A stretch of 64,000 nucleotides of DNA, from positions 1,004,072 through 1,068,071 of the forward strand of contig BJOX01000065.1 in the NCBI GenBank assembly GCA_009731375.1, in the 5' to 3' direction. The DNA is from Paulinella micropora. Its lineage: Eukaryota > Cercozoa > Imbricatea > Euglyphida. The translations under genes and the position numbers were made by a program. A model generated the notes under the pieces. The model did not search any database. It was given only the letters and a program-made list of their open reading frames with translations, and was not told where the DNA came from. This document shows positions 50,929 through 60,692 of this stretch, piece by piece; the stretch's first letter is position 1; every line of letters begins with the position of its first letter.

Positions 50929-51741
50929 ATGGAGTATAAGGGAGGAAGAAGTTCGGGTATCTATTACATAAATAGTAAAAATAGAATAACTGGCACGGAC
51001 AGCGACTTTGCACACGAAGTTAATATGAAGGGACTAGACAATCCCACACATTGTAAAATACTTCATATTTATGTGCCGAAGTCGTATTACTCTGTGGCTT
51101 CACCATATAATACTTTTACTCTTAGCGAAGACGGGTATGAGGCTTTAATTACGATACCTGAGGGAAACTACACAATGAACAATCTAAAAAATAAGTTGTC
51201 GGAGGTGCTAACCGCAGACAGCCCAAATAATTATACATATGTGGTATCCAGTAATAATACCAACATAGAACCAGAGGACGGCAAATTAACATTCAGTGTG
51301 TCAGAGAATAAAGGTATTCAACCGCGGTTTATATTTGATGCCGATACCCGCATTCAAGAGGTTATGGGGTTTGATAGAAACTCAACATATTTCTTTGCTA
51401 ATGATTTAATTAAATCGCCAAATGTAATTATTCTAACTGGTGAAAAAACTTTGTATCTTCAATCGGATTTGGTGAATGAAGGTGATAATCATGTGCTTCA
51501 AGAAATATACACAGCCAACGAAATTCCTTTTGGTTCTGTTATCTATGATGGAAGCGGGTCTGAGTATGGTAAAACATTGTCCGCAAGTTCAAACAATGTA
51601 TTTAGGTTTTACTTGACAGACGAAAACGACCAAGCGATTAATCTTAATGGTCTGGGAATAGTTATTACTTTACTGGTTTATCGTGAAACTAATTATTTTA
51701 GTTTATTTAATTCATTCTTTAATTTACTGAAAGCGCGGTAA
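50929..51741 (+). CDS. Minor capsid (penton) protein, single jelly roll
   Basis: 270 residues, intact from ATG 50929 (MEYKGGRSSGIYYINSKNR). The N-terminal motif of Gly-Ile-Tyr-Tyr-Ile-Asn-Ser-Lys-Asn-Arg, then HIYVPKSYYSVASPYNTFTL and ITIPEGNYT, is the standard beta-rich pattern of Polinton minor capsid proteins, which form pentons at capsid vertices. Placed between protease and major capsid gene, the usual Polinton order. The stop is followed by GATATTTGATT (51744), possibly a decayed gene-end hairpin. Confidence 0.9.
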   Translation: MEYKGGRSSGIYYINSKNRITGTDSDFAHEVNMKGLDNPTHCKILHIYVPKSYYSVASPYNTFTLSEDGYEALITIPEGNYTMNNLKNKLSEVLTADSPNNYTYVVSSNNTNIEPEDGKLTFSVSENKGIQPRFIFDADTRIQEVMGFDRNSTYFFANDLIKSPNVIILTGEKTLYLQSDLVNEGDNHVLQEIYTANEIPFGSVIYDGSGSEYGKTLSASSNNVFRFYLTDENDQAINLNGLGIVITLLVYRETNYFSLFNSFFNLLKAR

Positions 51742-51755
51742 AGATATTTGATTTA

Positions 51756-51783
51756 ATTATTTTTTTCTACACTATTATATATT
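51756..51783 (+). promoter_or_regulatory. Late-promoter-like motif of the major capsid gene
   Basis: AATTATTTTTTTCTACAC followed by TATTATATATTC, ending about 39 nt before ATG 51822. It matches the motif before ATG 47995. Confidence 0.45.
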
Positions 51784-51821
51784 CTCGTGAATTAGTTAAT
51801 TTACAGGAAGCAAAAGCAAAA

Positions 51822-53331
51822 ATGCCAGTCCAATACGGAGGAGAACTTACACACAGCCAGAGCGAACTTATTCGCGGTAAGTATTCGCTTAACAAACTTA
51901 CTGCCCGCGAAAGTCTTGCGATTGTGCCGATTACCACCGTGGGGGGGAATTGAATCAACTTTTGAAATTCCAACTCGTCCTTTGAACCTTGCGAGGAGTG
52001 TGTTGCGATTTACCTACACACCAACTCGGGGTGGTGCTGGTGGAAGATATAACCGAATTCCAATGGACTGCCTACCGATGATTAAGACGATTGAATTGCG
52101 AAGCCGAAGCGGTCAGTATCTGTGTAATCTTCAACACGTGGGCAATTACACTAAGATGATTTGGAAGCCTGAGATTTCTTATGATAGATTTATGGCGATG
52201 GATAACCACGGGGCTGGGTCTGGTTATGGTGCTATGCTTCAAAAGTGTAATGTTGATAATCGTGCTACAACCGCCTTTAATGCTAACGTGTTTGCTGGCC
52301 AACAAGCAAGTGCTGCAACAGTTGCGGGAAGTATTAATAACGATGCCAATCTTCAAGCAACATTGAATGTTTATGGTAATGCTATCGCAGGAGCAATTTC
52401 CCCACCATCTGTCAATGCTCGTCGTCATAATGATTTGCTCATCGCTAACGGAACTGGTGCTGCATCTGTTGTAAATGTCTCTTATGAAGAGGCGAAGTAT
52501 TTTGAAGGTGGAGCCAATAACACCGAAACTCCAGTTATCAATGTGTCTATTCCTCTCGGTATGCTTTTTGGAACCATTTTTGAAATTGATAAGACTATTG
52601 GTTTTAATGAAATTCTTGATTTGAGGATTGTGTGGGAGGGAACACAGAAAACCATATTTTATGGAACTGATGCCCTTAGTGTTGCAGCAGGAGCGACCGC
52701 CACCGCAGCACCCGCAGAGGTTAGCAACCTTAACTTATTTCTCGCTGTTGAAACTGACCCTAATGTTATCTTGGGAGTTCAACAAAAGATTGCTGGTGAA
52801 GGATTTTCGTTTAAGACTGAATACCCTATCTCTTGGAAAACTAATCTCGCGGCGGGAACTCAGTCATTTGTTTTGAAGATGAACCGCTCGCAGGGTGAGA
52901 GAATTCGCCGAATTTACACTAGCGGGTTTAATAATACCGAAAGTTCAAACACCGCATTTGATTGCGATAACCGAGCACAGGCTAAGATTACTTCTTATTA
53001 CACTACTTTGGATAGTAATAGAATTCAGCAGTTTGATATCGCTTGCGCCCGCGATGAAGACTATATGCTTTTGAAGGAAAAAGTTAAGGGTTCTGCTATT
53101 TTGAACTCTAATGTGTATAAATATAACTGGTTCCACGTTGATTTCTGGGATCACAACCGCCCGCTTTATGACAAGCGAGAAGAAGAGGGTTATGAAGTGG
53201 CTGGTCTGTCCTTGGATACCGAACGGCGGTATGAATGGAGTGCGAAGGGAGCAGTCCAATTGAATTATTATACTTATGCTATTCTTCAGAGGACTATTGT
53301 TGTTAAGGGAATTGAAATCCTTATGAGTTGA
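51822..53331 (+). CDS. Major capsid protein (double jelly roll), one frame break
   Basis: ATG 51822 (MPVQYGGELTHSQSELIRG), 502 codons to TGA 53329-53331. The reading frame changes at a run of seven G at 51941-51947; downstream the main frame continues with STFEIPTRPLNLARS, then a long capsid sequence. Length and position after the minor capsid gene match Polinton major capsid proteins. They have two jelly-roll domains and form the hexagonal capsid shell. The break sits in a homopolymer, so a sequencing error is as likely as a mutation. The TGA overlaps a gene-end hairpin. Confidence 0.9.
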
Positions 53332-53388
53332 TATTTATGAGCATCGCTTTCATTCGCTACGCTCATTTTTGCTTGCTCATAAACATCG
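53330..53388 (+). terminator. Gene-end hairpin (major capsid)
   Basis: GATATTTATGAGCA pairs with TGCTCATAAACATC; loop ATTCGCTACGCTCAT. The edge overlaps the TGA stop at 53329-53331. Confidence 0.8.
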
Positions 53389-53441
53389 TGAAAAAATTAT
53401 TAGATTTAATATTTTTTTTTTATTTTAACGATATAGGTAAT

Positions 53442-53497
53442 CGACATTTGCGAATTTTGCGAAAGTCGAAGACGAAAGCAAAAGATCGCGAATGTCT
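53442..53497. promoter_or_regulatory. Gene-start hairpin over ATG 53492
   Basis: CGACATTTGCGA pairs with TCGCGAATGTC (one wobble), so the 3' arm contains the start codon of the next gene. Confidence 0.55.
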
Positions 53498-54722
53498 CAT
53501 CAGAGAAATTTAATCGCACAAAATCCCGACGAAAAGTTTGTAAACGTCAGGGTTGGATATGATGGGCACATTGAAACTAATAATATGAAGACCGCTTTCG
53601 GCGAAACAACGACTGCACAATTAACACCAGTTTTACAAGAAATCTTTCCATGTACCATCAATACAAGGGTATGGACAAAAACAGAAACAAAATCATCTGT
53701 GTCATTTTTGGATAATATGGCTGAATTGAGAACAATTGCCGATAATGCGTCAGTTGCTACTCTGGTAAGCAAAAAAAGAATAAAATACATAACTGGAATG
53801 GGAATCATGTGTCGCTTCACCGCTTTATGGACGGACGAAACCAAGGGCTATCAATCATTTATCGGAATAGGAGAATCTAATATTAACAACGGATTCTATT
53901 TCTTTAGAGATAATAATGTTGGAAGCTCATTCTTCATTCTATAGCAGGAGTTGATACATTTATTAGACAAAATAACTGGGACGACCCATGCGACGGGACA
54001 GGCGATATGCCACTAATGAATTGGAGTAAGGGAAACGTATTTCAAATTCAATTTCAATACTTAGGCTTTGGTGCTATTAAGTTTTCTATTGAAAATCCGA
54101 ATACAGGCGAATTTCAATTAATACACACTATTGAATATGCAAATGCTCATACTGGGGTTAGTCTGCGAAATACGACTTTACCATTCTGTGCAGGTATATT
54201 TAATGCTAATGGTGCTGGAATACAAATTTTGAAAACAGCCAGTTGTAGTTTGTTCGTTGAAGGCACCAACACTATTAATACAAGTATTACAAATACGGCG
54301 GAAGGAGACGAAAAAACAAGCACTACAGAAAGCCCCATTTTAAGTATCAGGAATAAAGCACTATTCAATAATAGCCTAACCAATTATTCAAATGTCTTTC
54401 CTTCATTAATAAGTATTACAAATGAAGATAATAAGGCTAATGTCGTCAGAATGGTATTGAACGGAACACTGACAGGGGCAGGTTTTGCCGATGTGGATGC
54501 CAAAACTTCAATTGTAGATATAGATACTCAAGCAACCGCTGTAGCGAATGGAACAACGATTTTTAAACTTTATGTAAATGGGGTATCAACACAACAGATT
54601 AATCTCAGAACCTACGATATTCAATTAACACCAAATGATGTTTTGACATTCACACAAAGGCTGTGACGGCAGGGGCTGGTAATAATATTAATGTTATTGC
54701 TAATTTTATAGAAGACCAGTGA
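53492..54722 (+). CDS. Adhesin-like beta-rich viral protein, two frame breaks
   Basis: ATG 53492 (MSHQRNLIAQNPDEK). The first frame closes at 53944, the second runs to 54666, and the third ends at TGA 54720-54722, exactly on a gene-end hairpin. So about 408 codons with breaks near 53940 and 54652. Conserved-looking segments: AFGETTTAQLTPV, MCRFTALWTDE, IGIGESN, KGNVFQIQFQYLGFGAIKFSIENP and HTIEYANAH. I have seen this combination in proteins of many Polinton-like viruses, large DNA viruses and phages, always in structural blocks. Probably a surface, spike or receptor-binding protein; unproven. Confidence 0.65.
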
Positions 54723-54775
54723 TATTTGAGAGTTGCGCTTCGTGCTATCGCACTCTCGCTTACTCTCAAACATCG
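54721..54775 (+). terminator. Gene-end hairpin (adhesin-like gene)
   Basis: GATATTTGAGAGT pairs with ACTCTCAAACATC; loop contains GCGCTTCGTGC. The edge overlaps TGA 54720-54722. Confidence 0.8.
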
Positions 54776-54806
54776 TAAACAGACAAAAAAAATTAAAAGT
54801 GTGATA

Positions 54807-54865
54807 CGATGTTTATCAACAAACGAGAATGAGCAAAGCGAATGAGAGTGAGGTTGATAAATATC
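54807..54865 (-). terminator. Gene-end hairpin of the - strand gene 54873-55223
   Basis: On the - strand GATATTTATCAAC pairs with GTTGATAAACATC and begins 7 nt after the TAA. It faces the + strand hairpin at 54721-54775 across a 31-nt spacer. Confidence 0.8.
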
Positions 54866-54872
54866 ATTTACT

Positions 54873-55223
54873 TTATTCTTTTGGTATTATTTTTTTTACA
54901 TTACCTTTTACAACAGGAGTGGTTTCGCTCGCAATCTCAAACTTGTTTGAGATATTTAATATACATCCTTCTTCTGTACATGTAGCATTCGCTGTAGAAT
55001 GTATTGTTGGTTCTTCGTCTAACACGTTTTCTAACGGAATAACCACTTTTACATTGTCATCATAATGTTGATTTGGTTTGAAATCAACATTTGGCTTGTA
55101 TTGCTCATAGAAAGAAACAATATCAGGCTTAGTCCATTTAATTGAAGGTTTCTTAATTTCGCTGTCAAGGCTCCATTTTTCAATTTCATTCAAGTAGTCC
55201 TGTTTGGTGCTTAGGTCGGTCAT
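54873..55223 (-). CDS. Hypothetical protein, 116 aa
   Basis: MTDLSTKQDYLNEIEKW to TAA. The N-terminal half is charged and helical (KWTKPDIVSFYEQY), then come a short Thr/Cys-containing stretch (ANATCTEEGCIL) and a basic end (KGNVKKIIPKE). No family recognised. Upstream of it on the same strand lie the ExoX-like gene and the polymerase, which suggests a replication-side transcription unit. Confidence 0.5.
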   Translation of the reverse strand: MTDLSTKQDYLNEIEKWSLDSEIKKPSIKWTKPDIVSFYEQYKPNVDFKPNQHYDDNVKVVIPLENVLDEEPTIHSTANATCTEEGCILNISNKFEIASETTPVVKGNVKKIIPKE

Positions 55224-55250
55224 CTTATATATACTACAAAATAATTTTTA

Positions 55251-55538
55251 TTAATTGTATTTTTTTACTTCACTTTTAATGTCCGTAAATTTATCAAACC
55301 ACGGCTGTTTCATAACCCATTTAAGGTATGGCTTATCAATAACCGCTACATCTTGAATTTTCTTACCTTTATACTTACCAAATGGAAAAGTATCCTTTGG
55401 CTTGCCCGCCCGTGCATTTTCAATCATTTGGATTTCGTCAGTAATTATCTTTTTAACATCGGTAAGAGAAAATGTTTCTTTTTTATTTTCAATAGAGAGT
55501 TTCTCAAACTTCTCACATAGTCTGGTGAGGGTGGTCAT
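55251..55538 (-). CDS. ExoX-like C-terminal domain protein, 95 aa
   Basis: Intact ORF starting MTTLTRLCEKFEKLS. The second half, FPFGKYKGKKIQDVA then PYLKWVMKQPWF, matches the small domain often found at the C-terminus of ExoX-type exonucleases and as a stand-alone protein in viruses. No nuclease residues are present, so it is probably an accessory or DNA-associated factor. It precedes the polymerase in gene order on the - strand. A gene-start hairpin lies 52 nt upstream (55591-55648). Confidence 0.65.
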   Translation of the reverse strand: MTTLTRLCEKFEKLSIENKKETFSLTDVKKIITDEIQMIENARAGKPKDTFPFGKYKGKKIQDVAVIDKPYLKWVMKQPWFDKFTDIKSEVKKYN

Positions 55539-55590
55539 TGGTCTATATAGACTGGTAAAAAAAATTATAGAAAAAAATTAATTAATTAAT

Positions 55591-55648
55591 TGATATTTAT
55601 CAACTTCACTCTCATTGCTGTCGCAACTCCCGTTTGTTGATAAACATC
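55591..55648. promoter_or_regulatory. Hairpin between ExoX-like gene and polymerase
   Basis: + strand GATATTTATCAAC pairs with GTTGATAAACATC; on the - strand it is the CGATGTTT...AAATATC gene-start form upstream of ATG 55538. It shares its ATCGAT edge with the next hairpin. Confidence 0.75.
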
Positions 55649-55736
55649 GATGTTTGAAAAACACACGAGAATGAGCGTTATGTTGAATTTTCATTTAAAA
55701 TTCAACATTGAATGGAAGTGTGGATTTTCAAATATC
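55647..55736 (-). terminator. Gene-end hairpin of DNA polymerase
   Basis: - strand GATATTTGAAAA pairs with TTTTCAAACATC, one base after the TAA at 55738-55740. The loop holds a nested GTTGAATTTT/AAAATTCAAC hairpin. Confidence 0.8.
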
Positions 55737-55737
55737 C

Positions 55738-58700
55738 TTAATATCCAAACGGCCGTGTTTCAATCGCATTCTCTACAATACCGATAACTTGTCTTTTCGT
55801 GTATGTAAAACTAAATATCTTTTCTAAGTATTCGCTTGTTATTTTTTTCTTTTGTTTGTCTCGCGTTATCTTGTTGTTTTCTATTATAACTACTTTTCCA
55901 GACTTCTCAATTCGCTTAGCAATCCGTAATTCTTCATCAGTCTCTAACAATTCAGCCAATTCATTTTTACCATTCTCAAATAATTCAGTGTTCGTAATAC
56001 CTAACCCACAACTTATCACACTTAACATATTCGGTAAATTCAATGCTTTTTTCGTTTCATAGTTCATACTAAATCCTTTTACTTTCATACTGGCTTTACC
56101 ATTATCTAATAAGTATCCATAACATTTCGCCCCGCCTCCCACAAAGGTTTTTATTTTCGCTCCTTTTAATTCATCAGTCCAATCTCCCAGTAAATCGCCT
56201 GTCTCTACATCGGCCTGATTAATTTCTTTGTTAGTCGTATATATTACGCTGTCTGTGTCATGATACAATATCCTATTGCCTAATCTGTCCATCATATTGT
56301 AAAGTCTCATTCTCGCGTGGCATGTAGTAAATAAAGCAACTACGATATTTGTTTTAATTGGGTCGCACACCGCGTCCTGTTTTAAGTCATAACTGGCTTC
56401 TATAATTTGGTCGTTAATTATGTTAATATTTATATTATCTACTGATTTATCGTTCAATAGTTTGTATAAGGTTTCTTTATCCTTTATCATTTTGTTCTGT
56501 GTTTTATTTTGTTTTTGTCCAAACTTGCCCCATAAAGAGTTCAAGCACAACTTAGCCACTGCTCGCCGTCCTTCGTTTTTAAATATTTTGTTTTCATCCA
56601 TCTTTACACCCATTTTGGCTTCCATGCTGTTTATGTAATTTTGTTTTTCTGCTTCCGTATTACATCCCGCGGGGTATCCGCTAGACTCTTGTTTTACTTT
56701 CAAGAATGTCTTTATGTATTCTTTGAATAGGCTACTGCTTTGTTCTTTCCAGTGCCATACTTCATATACTTTTATCAACTTATACNNNNNNNNNNTTTTT
56801 ATTAACTTATACCCTTTGTCTAAGGCCTTGTAAATTTCTGGAGTTGCCCATGTGCCTGTTATTGCTCGTTCTTTATCAGCGTGCTTACATTCGCCGTGTT
56901 GCTCGGTCATTCCGCACTTATCACATAAGTAATACATCATCTTACCTCTGTCAGCCTTCGGTAAGACTGGGTGTAGTAAGCCTCTCGGCGGTAGCATCTT
57001 AGCCTTAGCCACTCCAAAATATTCTCTGTTTATAATTTTGTTTTTCATCTCTTTTCTTTCCTCCTCGTTGTTGGAGGGGGTTTCACCCCCTACCATACCC
57101 CCGCTTTTTTTGTTCAGGGTTTGGAAAGGGGCAGAGCCCCTTCGAGGTCGTATTATAATATGGTGCCCGCTTGGATAAAGGTCGTAATACATGACGGTCG
57201 GATAAAGCGAACATATGTCAATATATTTTGCATACTCATTATCATGTCGTGATTTCCAATATAATTTCAAAGCATTCACTCTACCTCCAAACATCGCCTC
57301 TCGTGGGTTTAGTCCTTCTTGTTCAGTAATTCGTTCGTTTGTATCATCTGCCAGTCTTTCACTGGTTTTCATAAGGCTCCATTCATATTCCCAGATACTT
57401 ATTACTTTTGCTTGTTCATTAAGTTGTTTTTCTCTCCTCATTGTTTCCCTGTATAACTCGCCCATTGTCTTATTCTTCTTCACATTCAAAGCATTGCCGA
57501 TCCAACATTTCTGACAGCCGTGCCAATGGCATCCGTAAAACTGATAAGCAGTTTTGTTTTTTTCGTCCCAGCCATCTACATATATTTTTGTCGCTACGAT
57601 ATTAAACATTTTTTCACCTCCGTTGAATGCGTGCTTAATATCGGTTTTGTCTAACCTGCTTCTGTATGCTAGCCATTCTACACAAGCCCTAGAAGTCATC
57701 CTGTTTTGCTTTTCCGCTTTCAATATCGCAATTGAATTCTCTGGCATAAACTTAGCACGATACAGAGCCATAACACAACTCGCGATAGTTGTATATTGAA
57801 AAGGGTCAATACCAAACTCTAAAAACTGCTTTCTAAAATCCATACAACCCTTTCTTAAAATATCAACGTCGCTATGACAATACTCCGCGATTTCCTTCAC
57901 CATATCAAAGTGGTTATGTGCTTTCACTTGCTCGTCATACCATTCAAGAAATTCCTTTCGTTTATCTCCTCGCATCGTGTCGTAGCCGTAATGTTTCTTA
58001 TGTGGCATTACCCCGACATAGTTTTTATTTTTCGCTGTATTGAAGAAGTGCGGGAAGAAACCTTTCTTAAGTTCCGTAAGCCCGAATGTCTTTGGAAAGT
58101 CTGACAATGGCATTGTAAGAAAACTTAGGCTATCTATGAACCGATACTTCTTAAGTGTCATCATCATAATCTTACCACCTTCATAGATTACAAATGGAGT
58201 TTGTCCATTATCAACCAACCACTTAAGAATAAACTGACAATCATAACCGCGGGCATTGTGTGTGATAAATGTAAATCCGCTGTGCTTAGTGTCAAAAGCC
58301 AATTACAGAAATCTTGAATGTTCTTATGTATAATAGGCGGTTCCTTCGCATCGTAATACTGGCTTTCAGCATGATTAACAATGTGTTCGCCTGTGTCCTG
58401 TGTCGCTTCAAAGTCAAAGAATATGTATTGCTCTGACGGAGGTAGGATTTCTTTTTTGGCTATTTCACATTGGTGTTCAAGCGGTTTCACTAGTTTGTAA
58501 TTTCGGCATTTAGCATATCCGCATTTGTGCTAGTCTTTCTTTCTATAACACAACCCACACGTCTTCTATAACACAACCCACACGTCTTACATTTCGCTTT
58601 AACATCGCATGTGCTAATCTTGTGGTTATTGAAACATTCGGCGTTTGGAAACTTTTTATTACACTGCTGACATTCTTTCCACTGGCTCTTGTCGTTTATT

Positions 58701-59860
58701 CCCTTACATCCCTTGGTTTCGCAGATACTACATTTGGCTTCACATGCATGTCTTTTTTGGTATCCCCTTAGACACAACTCACAGAAGTTTTCCTTTCCTA
58801 GCATAGACTTCATGTTAGTTATAGTGTCATAATGTCCTTCAGTCTTTAGAATGTAAAGGTTAGTCAGCCGTTCGCTGTTCGCATCAAGTAGATCTGTTTT
58901 ATAAACGATTTGGTCAGGGATTTCAATAATAACCAGATTGTATTTAATGTGATTAGCGAATGTATTAATTTCTGGTATCCCGCACACATCCTTAATAACT
59001 TTCGCTTTATCGTGTAAAACCTCTGCCATTTCCTGCTGTATCTTTCTTTTTCCCATTAGTATTGTCTTAAACTTTGGATGTTTTTCAATTTTTGACTTTG
59101 ATACAACGATTGCTCGTGCTAAGCATAAGTTGTCGCTGTTGGTAATACAGATTACTTCTTTCTTTCTGTAGATATCCAATTTGTTCAAAACCTGTAGCCT
59201 TGTCCCTCCAGTAGGCATTTTAACAGATTTCAATACAAATTTTAATTTATCAAAGTTTGTTCCGTTCTCGTCCATATAAAGACTTTCGTTGCTTTGAAAT
59301 ATTGCAGACAATCTTTCTAAAGCTTTTTCAACCGAGATTTGATTAATTTTATGTAAGCCTGTAGATACCTTTCCATAGTAATCTAAAAACTCAATACCTA
59401 CATCAATCTTATCTGCGGGCGATTGTCGTCTTACAAAGTCGTTCAATATTATTTTAATGAATCTTATTACGTCGCGCATCGTGAATGATCGGAAGTTGCC
59501 GTTAATCCTTACCGCATATCGGCTTTCATTTATTCCCAGTTTGTGTTCCTTGCTGTCGTCACTTATGATATCATAATTACCATATCTCAACAAGTCTCTT
59601 AGATTTTCTTTCAGTTCTTTGTTCTCTTCAATCGTAGGTAAAGGTGGTGCTATCGGTATAGCATGGTGCTCAAAATAAACCGCACCTCTTACTTGGTTCA
59701 AGTAGTTTTGGGCTGTCGGTGTATCAATTTTATACTCCCTTACCTTCGGCTTGATATATGGCACATCCCGACCCCTGACAGACTTGATTTCGCAATTTAT
59801 CTTATATTCCCTTAATCTATCCAACCTGTAGACTTTGCCGTTATAAGTATGTGTCTCCAT
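55738..59860 (-). CDS. Family B DNA polymerase, protein-primed type, with several breaks
   Basis: Best start is ATG 59860 (METHTYNGKVYRLDR); the frame is open to 59986. About 1,370 codons. Order: N-terminal region as in other Polintons (about 1-350), a Cys/His zinc-rich region (about 360-440: FCELCLRGY, CSICETKGC, CQQCNKKF), exonuclease motifs FFDFEAT (Exo I), HNARGYDCQFI (Exo II) and YCHSDVDIL (Exo III), then polymerase motifs DICSLYPTVM (A), KLCLNSLWGKFG (B) and YHDTDSVIY (C). All catalytic Asp are present. Breaks: a 23-bp tandem duplication (58541-58586), a TAG near 58528, a frameshift near 58303, and a false 10-N gap at 56786. The enzyme would copy the element from protein-primed ends. 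Confidence 0.9.
56786..56795. other. 10-N gap with overlapping flanks in the polymerase
   Basis: Flanks TTTTATCAACTTATAC and TTTTTATTAACTTATAC are near copies; both sides translate to YKLIK on the - strand. The gap seems to duplicate a few codons. Confidence 0.85.
58541..58586. repeat. 23-bp tandem duplication in the polymerase gene
   Basis: TTCTATAACACAACCCACAC plus GTC occurs at 58541 and again at 58564. 23 is not a multiple of 3, so it shifts the frame in the zinc-rich region. Confidence 0.9.
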
Positions 59861-60088
59861 TGTTTGGTAAATATATTTAAGGAAATATAATTTTATAAAA
59901 TTAAAATAATTTCGCCGTCTCAAATGTGGGGTGTGTCCTGTGTCACTGTGTGCCTCTATATAGTGGTGTGTCCTTGTCTTTAACATAAAATTCGCCCATA
60001 CCCCCGTCGAAATGATTTCAATTAGATCGGCTCTGCCGATCGTTTTTCTCCGACTGAGAAAAACTCCGACGGCCGAATTGTTGTACGG
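59861..60088. promoter_or_regulatory. Upstream region of polymerase with paired hairpins
   Basis: Contains GGTGTGTCC-type repeats (59928-59970) and two adjacent perfect hairpins: GATCGGCTCTGCCGATC at 60025-60041 and GTTTTTCTC/GAGAAAAAC at 60042-60064, enclosed by CCGTCG/CGACGG. Probably regulatory for the polymerase unit. Confidence 0.45.
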
Positions 60089-60286
60089 CTATGCTATACT
60101 AGCAAAACCCATAAATCCTATTAATCTTTTGTCTTTCCAAGTTTGATTGTGCTTGCTATATCCTGAACCACAATGACAATTATCTTCCTTATAACCACAC
60201 ATACTACATCTTTCATCTTCTTCTTTCTTAACTTGTTCAACCTTAGATTTTAACGATTTTTTTGTTTTCGAAGTAGTCGAAAACAA
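60089..60286 (-). CDS. Small putative zinc-binding protein, 65 aa
   Basis: ORF MFSTTSKTKKSLKSK with CSMCGYKEDNCHCG (Cys-x2-Cys-x6-Cys-x-Cys) and a basic C-terminus. The start overlaps a TTTTCGA/TCGAAAA palindrome (60261-60288). No family recognised; it may be a fragment. Confidence 0.35.
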   Translation of the reverse strand: MFSTTSKTKKSLKSKVEQVKKEEDERCSMCGYKEDNCHCGSGYSKHNQTWKDKRLIGFMGFASIA

Positions 60287-60295
60287 AGATTCTAT

Positions 60296-60652
60296 ATTTT
60301 ATTTATGCTTATTAGATTTCTTATGATTACATTTACTGCCATTTGTAATCTCTGCTCCACATTCACAAATATAACTTTTGATTATACATTTCTTGATTTT
60401 TCATTTTTAATTGATTTTCTTTCACTGTCATAGTTTATTTTCCATTCTTCATATTTAGGTATTACAAATTCTTTATGATATTTATTTGCTTCTTCCAATG
60501 ATTGCTCTTTTGATTTGCTTTTTCATATGCTGAAATTCTTACACATAACTTTTCCTCCTTCTCTCCATTGAACTTTCACCATAGGTCTTTTTTCATTATT
60601 CTTAATAATTACACAACTTTTTGAAATCCTGAACGGCATCATCCTATATATG
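60296..60652 (-). pseudogene. Decayed copy of the AP2-like gene at the right end
   Basis: Reading the - strand from the ATG near 60640, three frames successively resemble the intact gene at 40558-41103: IIKNNEKRPMVKVQWREGGK, then KEQSLEEANKYHKEFVIPKY, then CECGAEITNGS. At least two frame changes and stops separate them. It sits just inside the right inverted repeat, mirror-symmetric to the intact gene inside the left repeat, so homology of the two ends extends beyond the repeats. Confidence 0.7.
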
Positions 60653-60692
60653 TGTCTTTATAATTATTTAAATAGAAATTAACTTTTTAGAT

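Noticed and set aside
55738-59860. Interpretation of the TAG near 58528 as a reassigned codon
   Set aside because: Other genes of the element and window use TAG, TAA and TGA as ordinary stops, and a frame-shifting duplication lies beside it, so decay is simpler.
59861-59986. N-terminal extension of the polymerase from 59986
   Set aside because: The sequence holds repeated GGTGTGTCC-like units and looks like leader; the ATG at 59860 with METHTYNGK is a better start.
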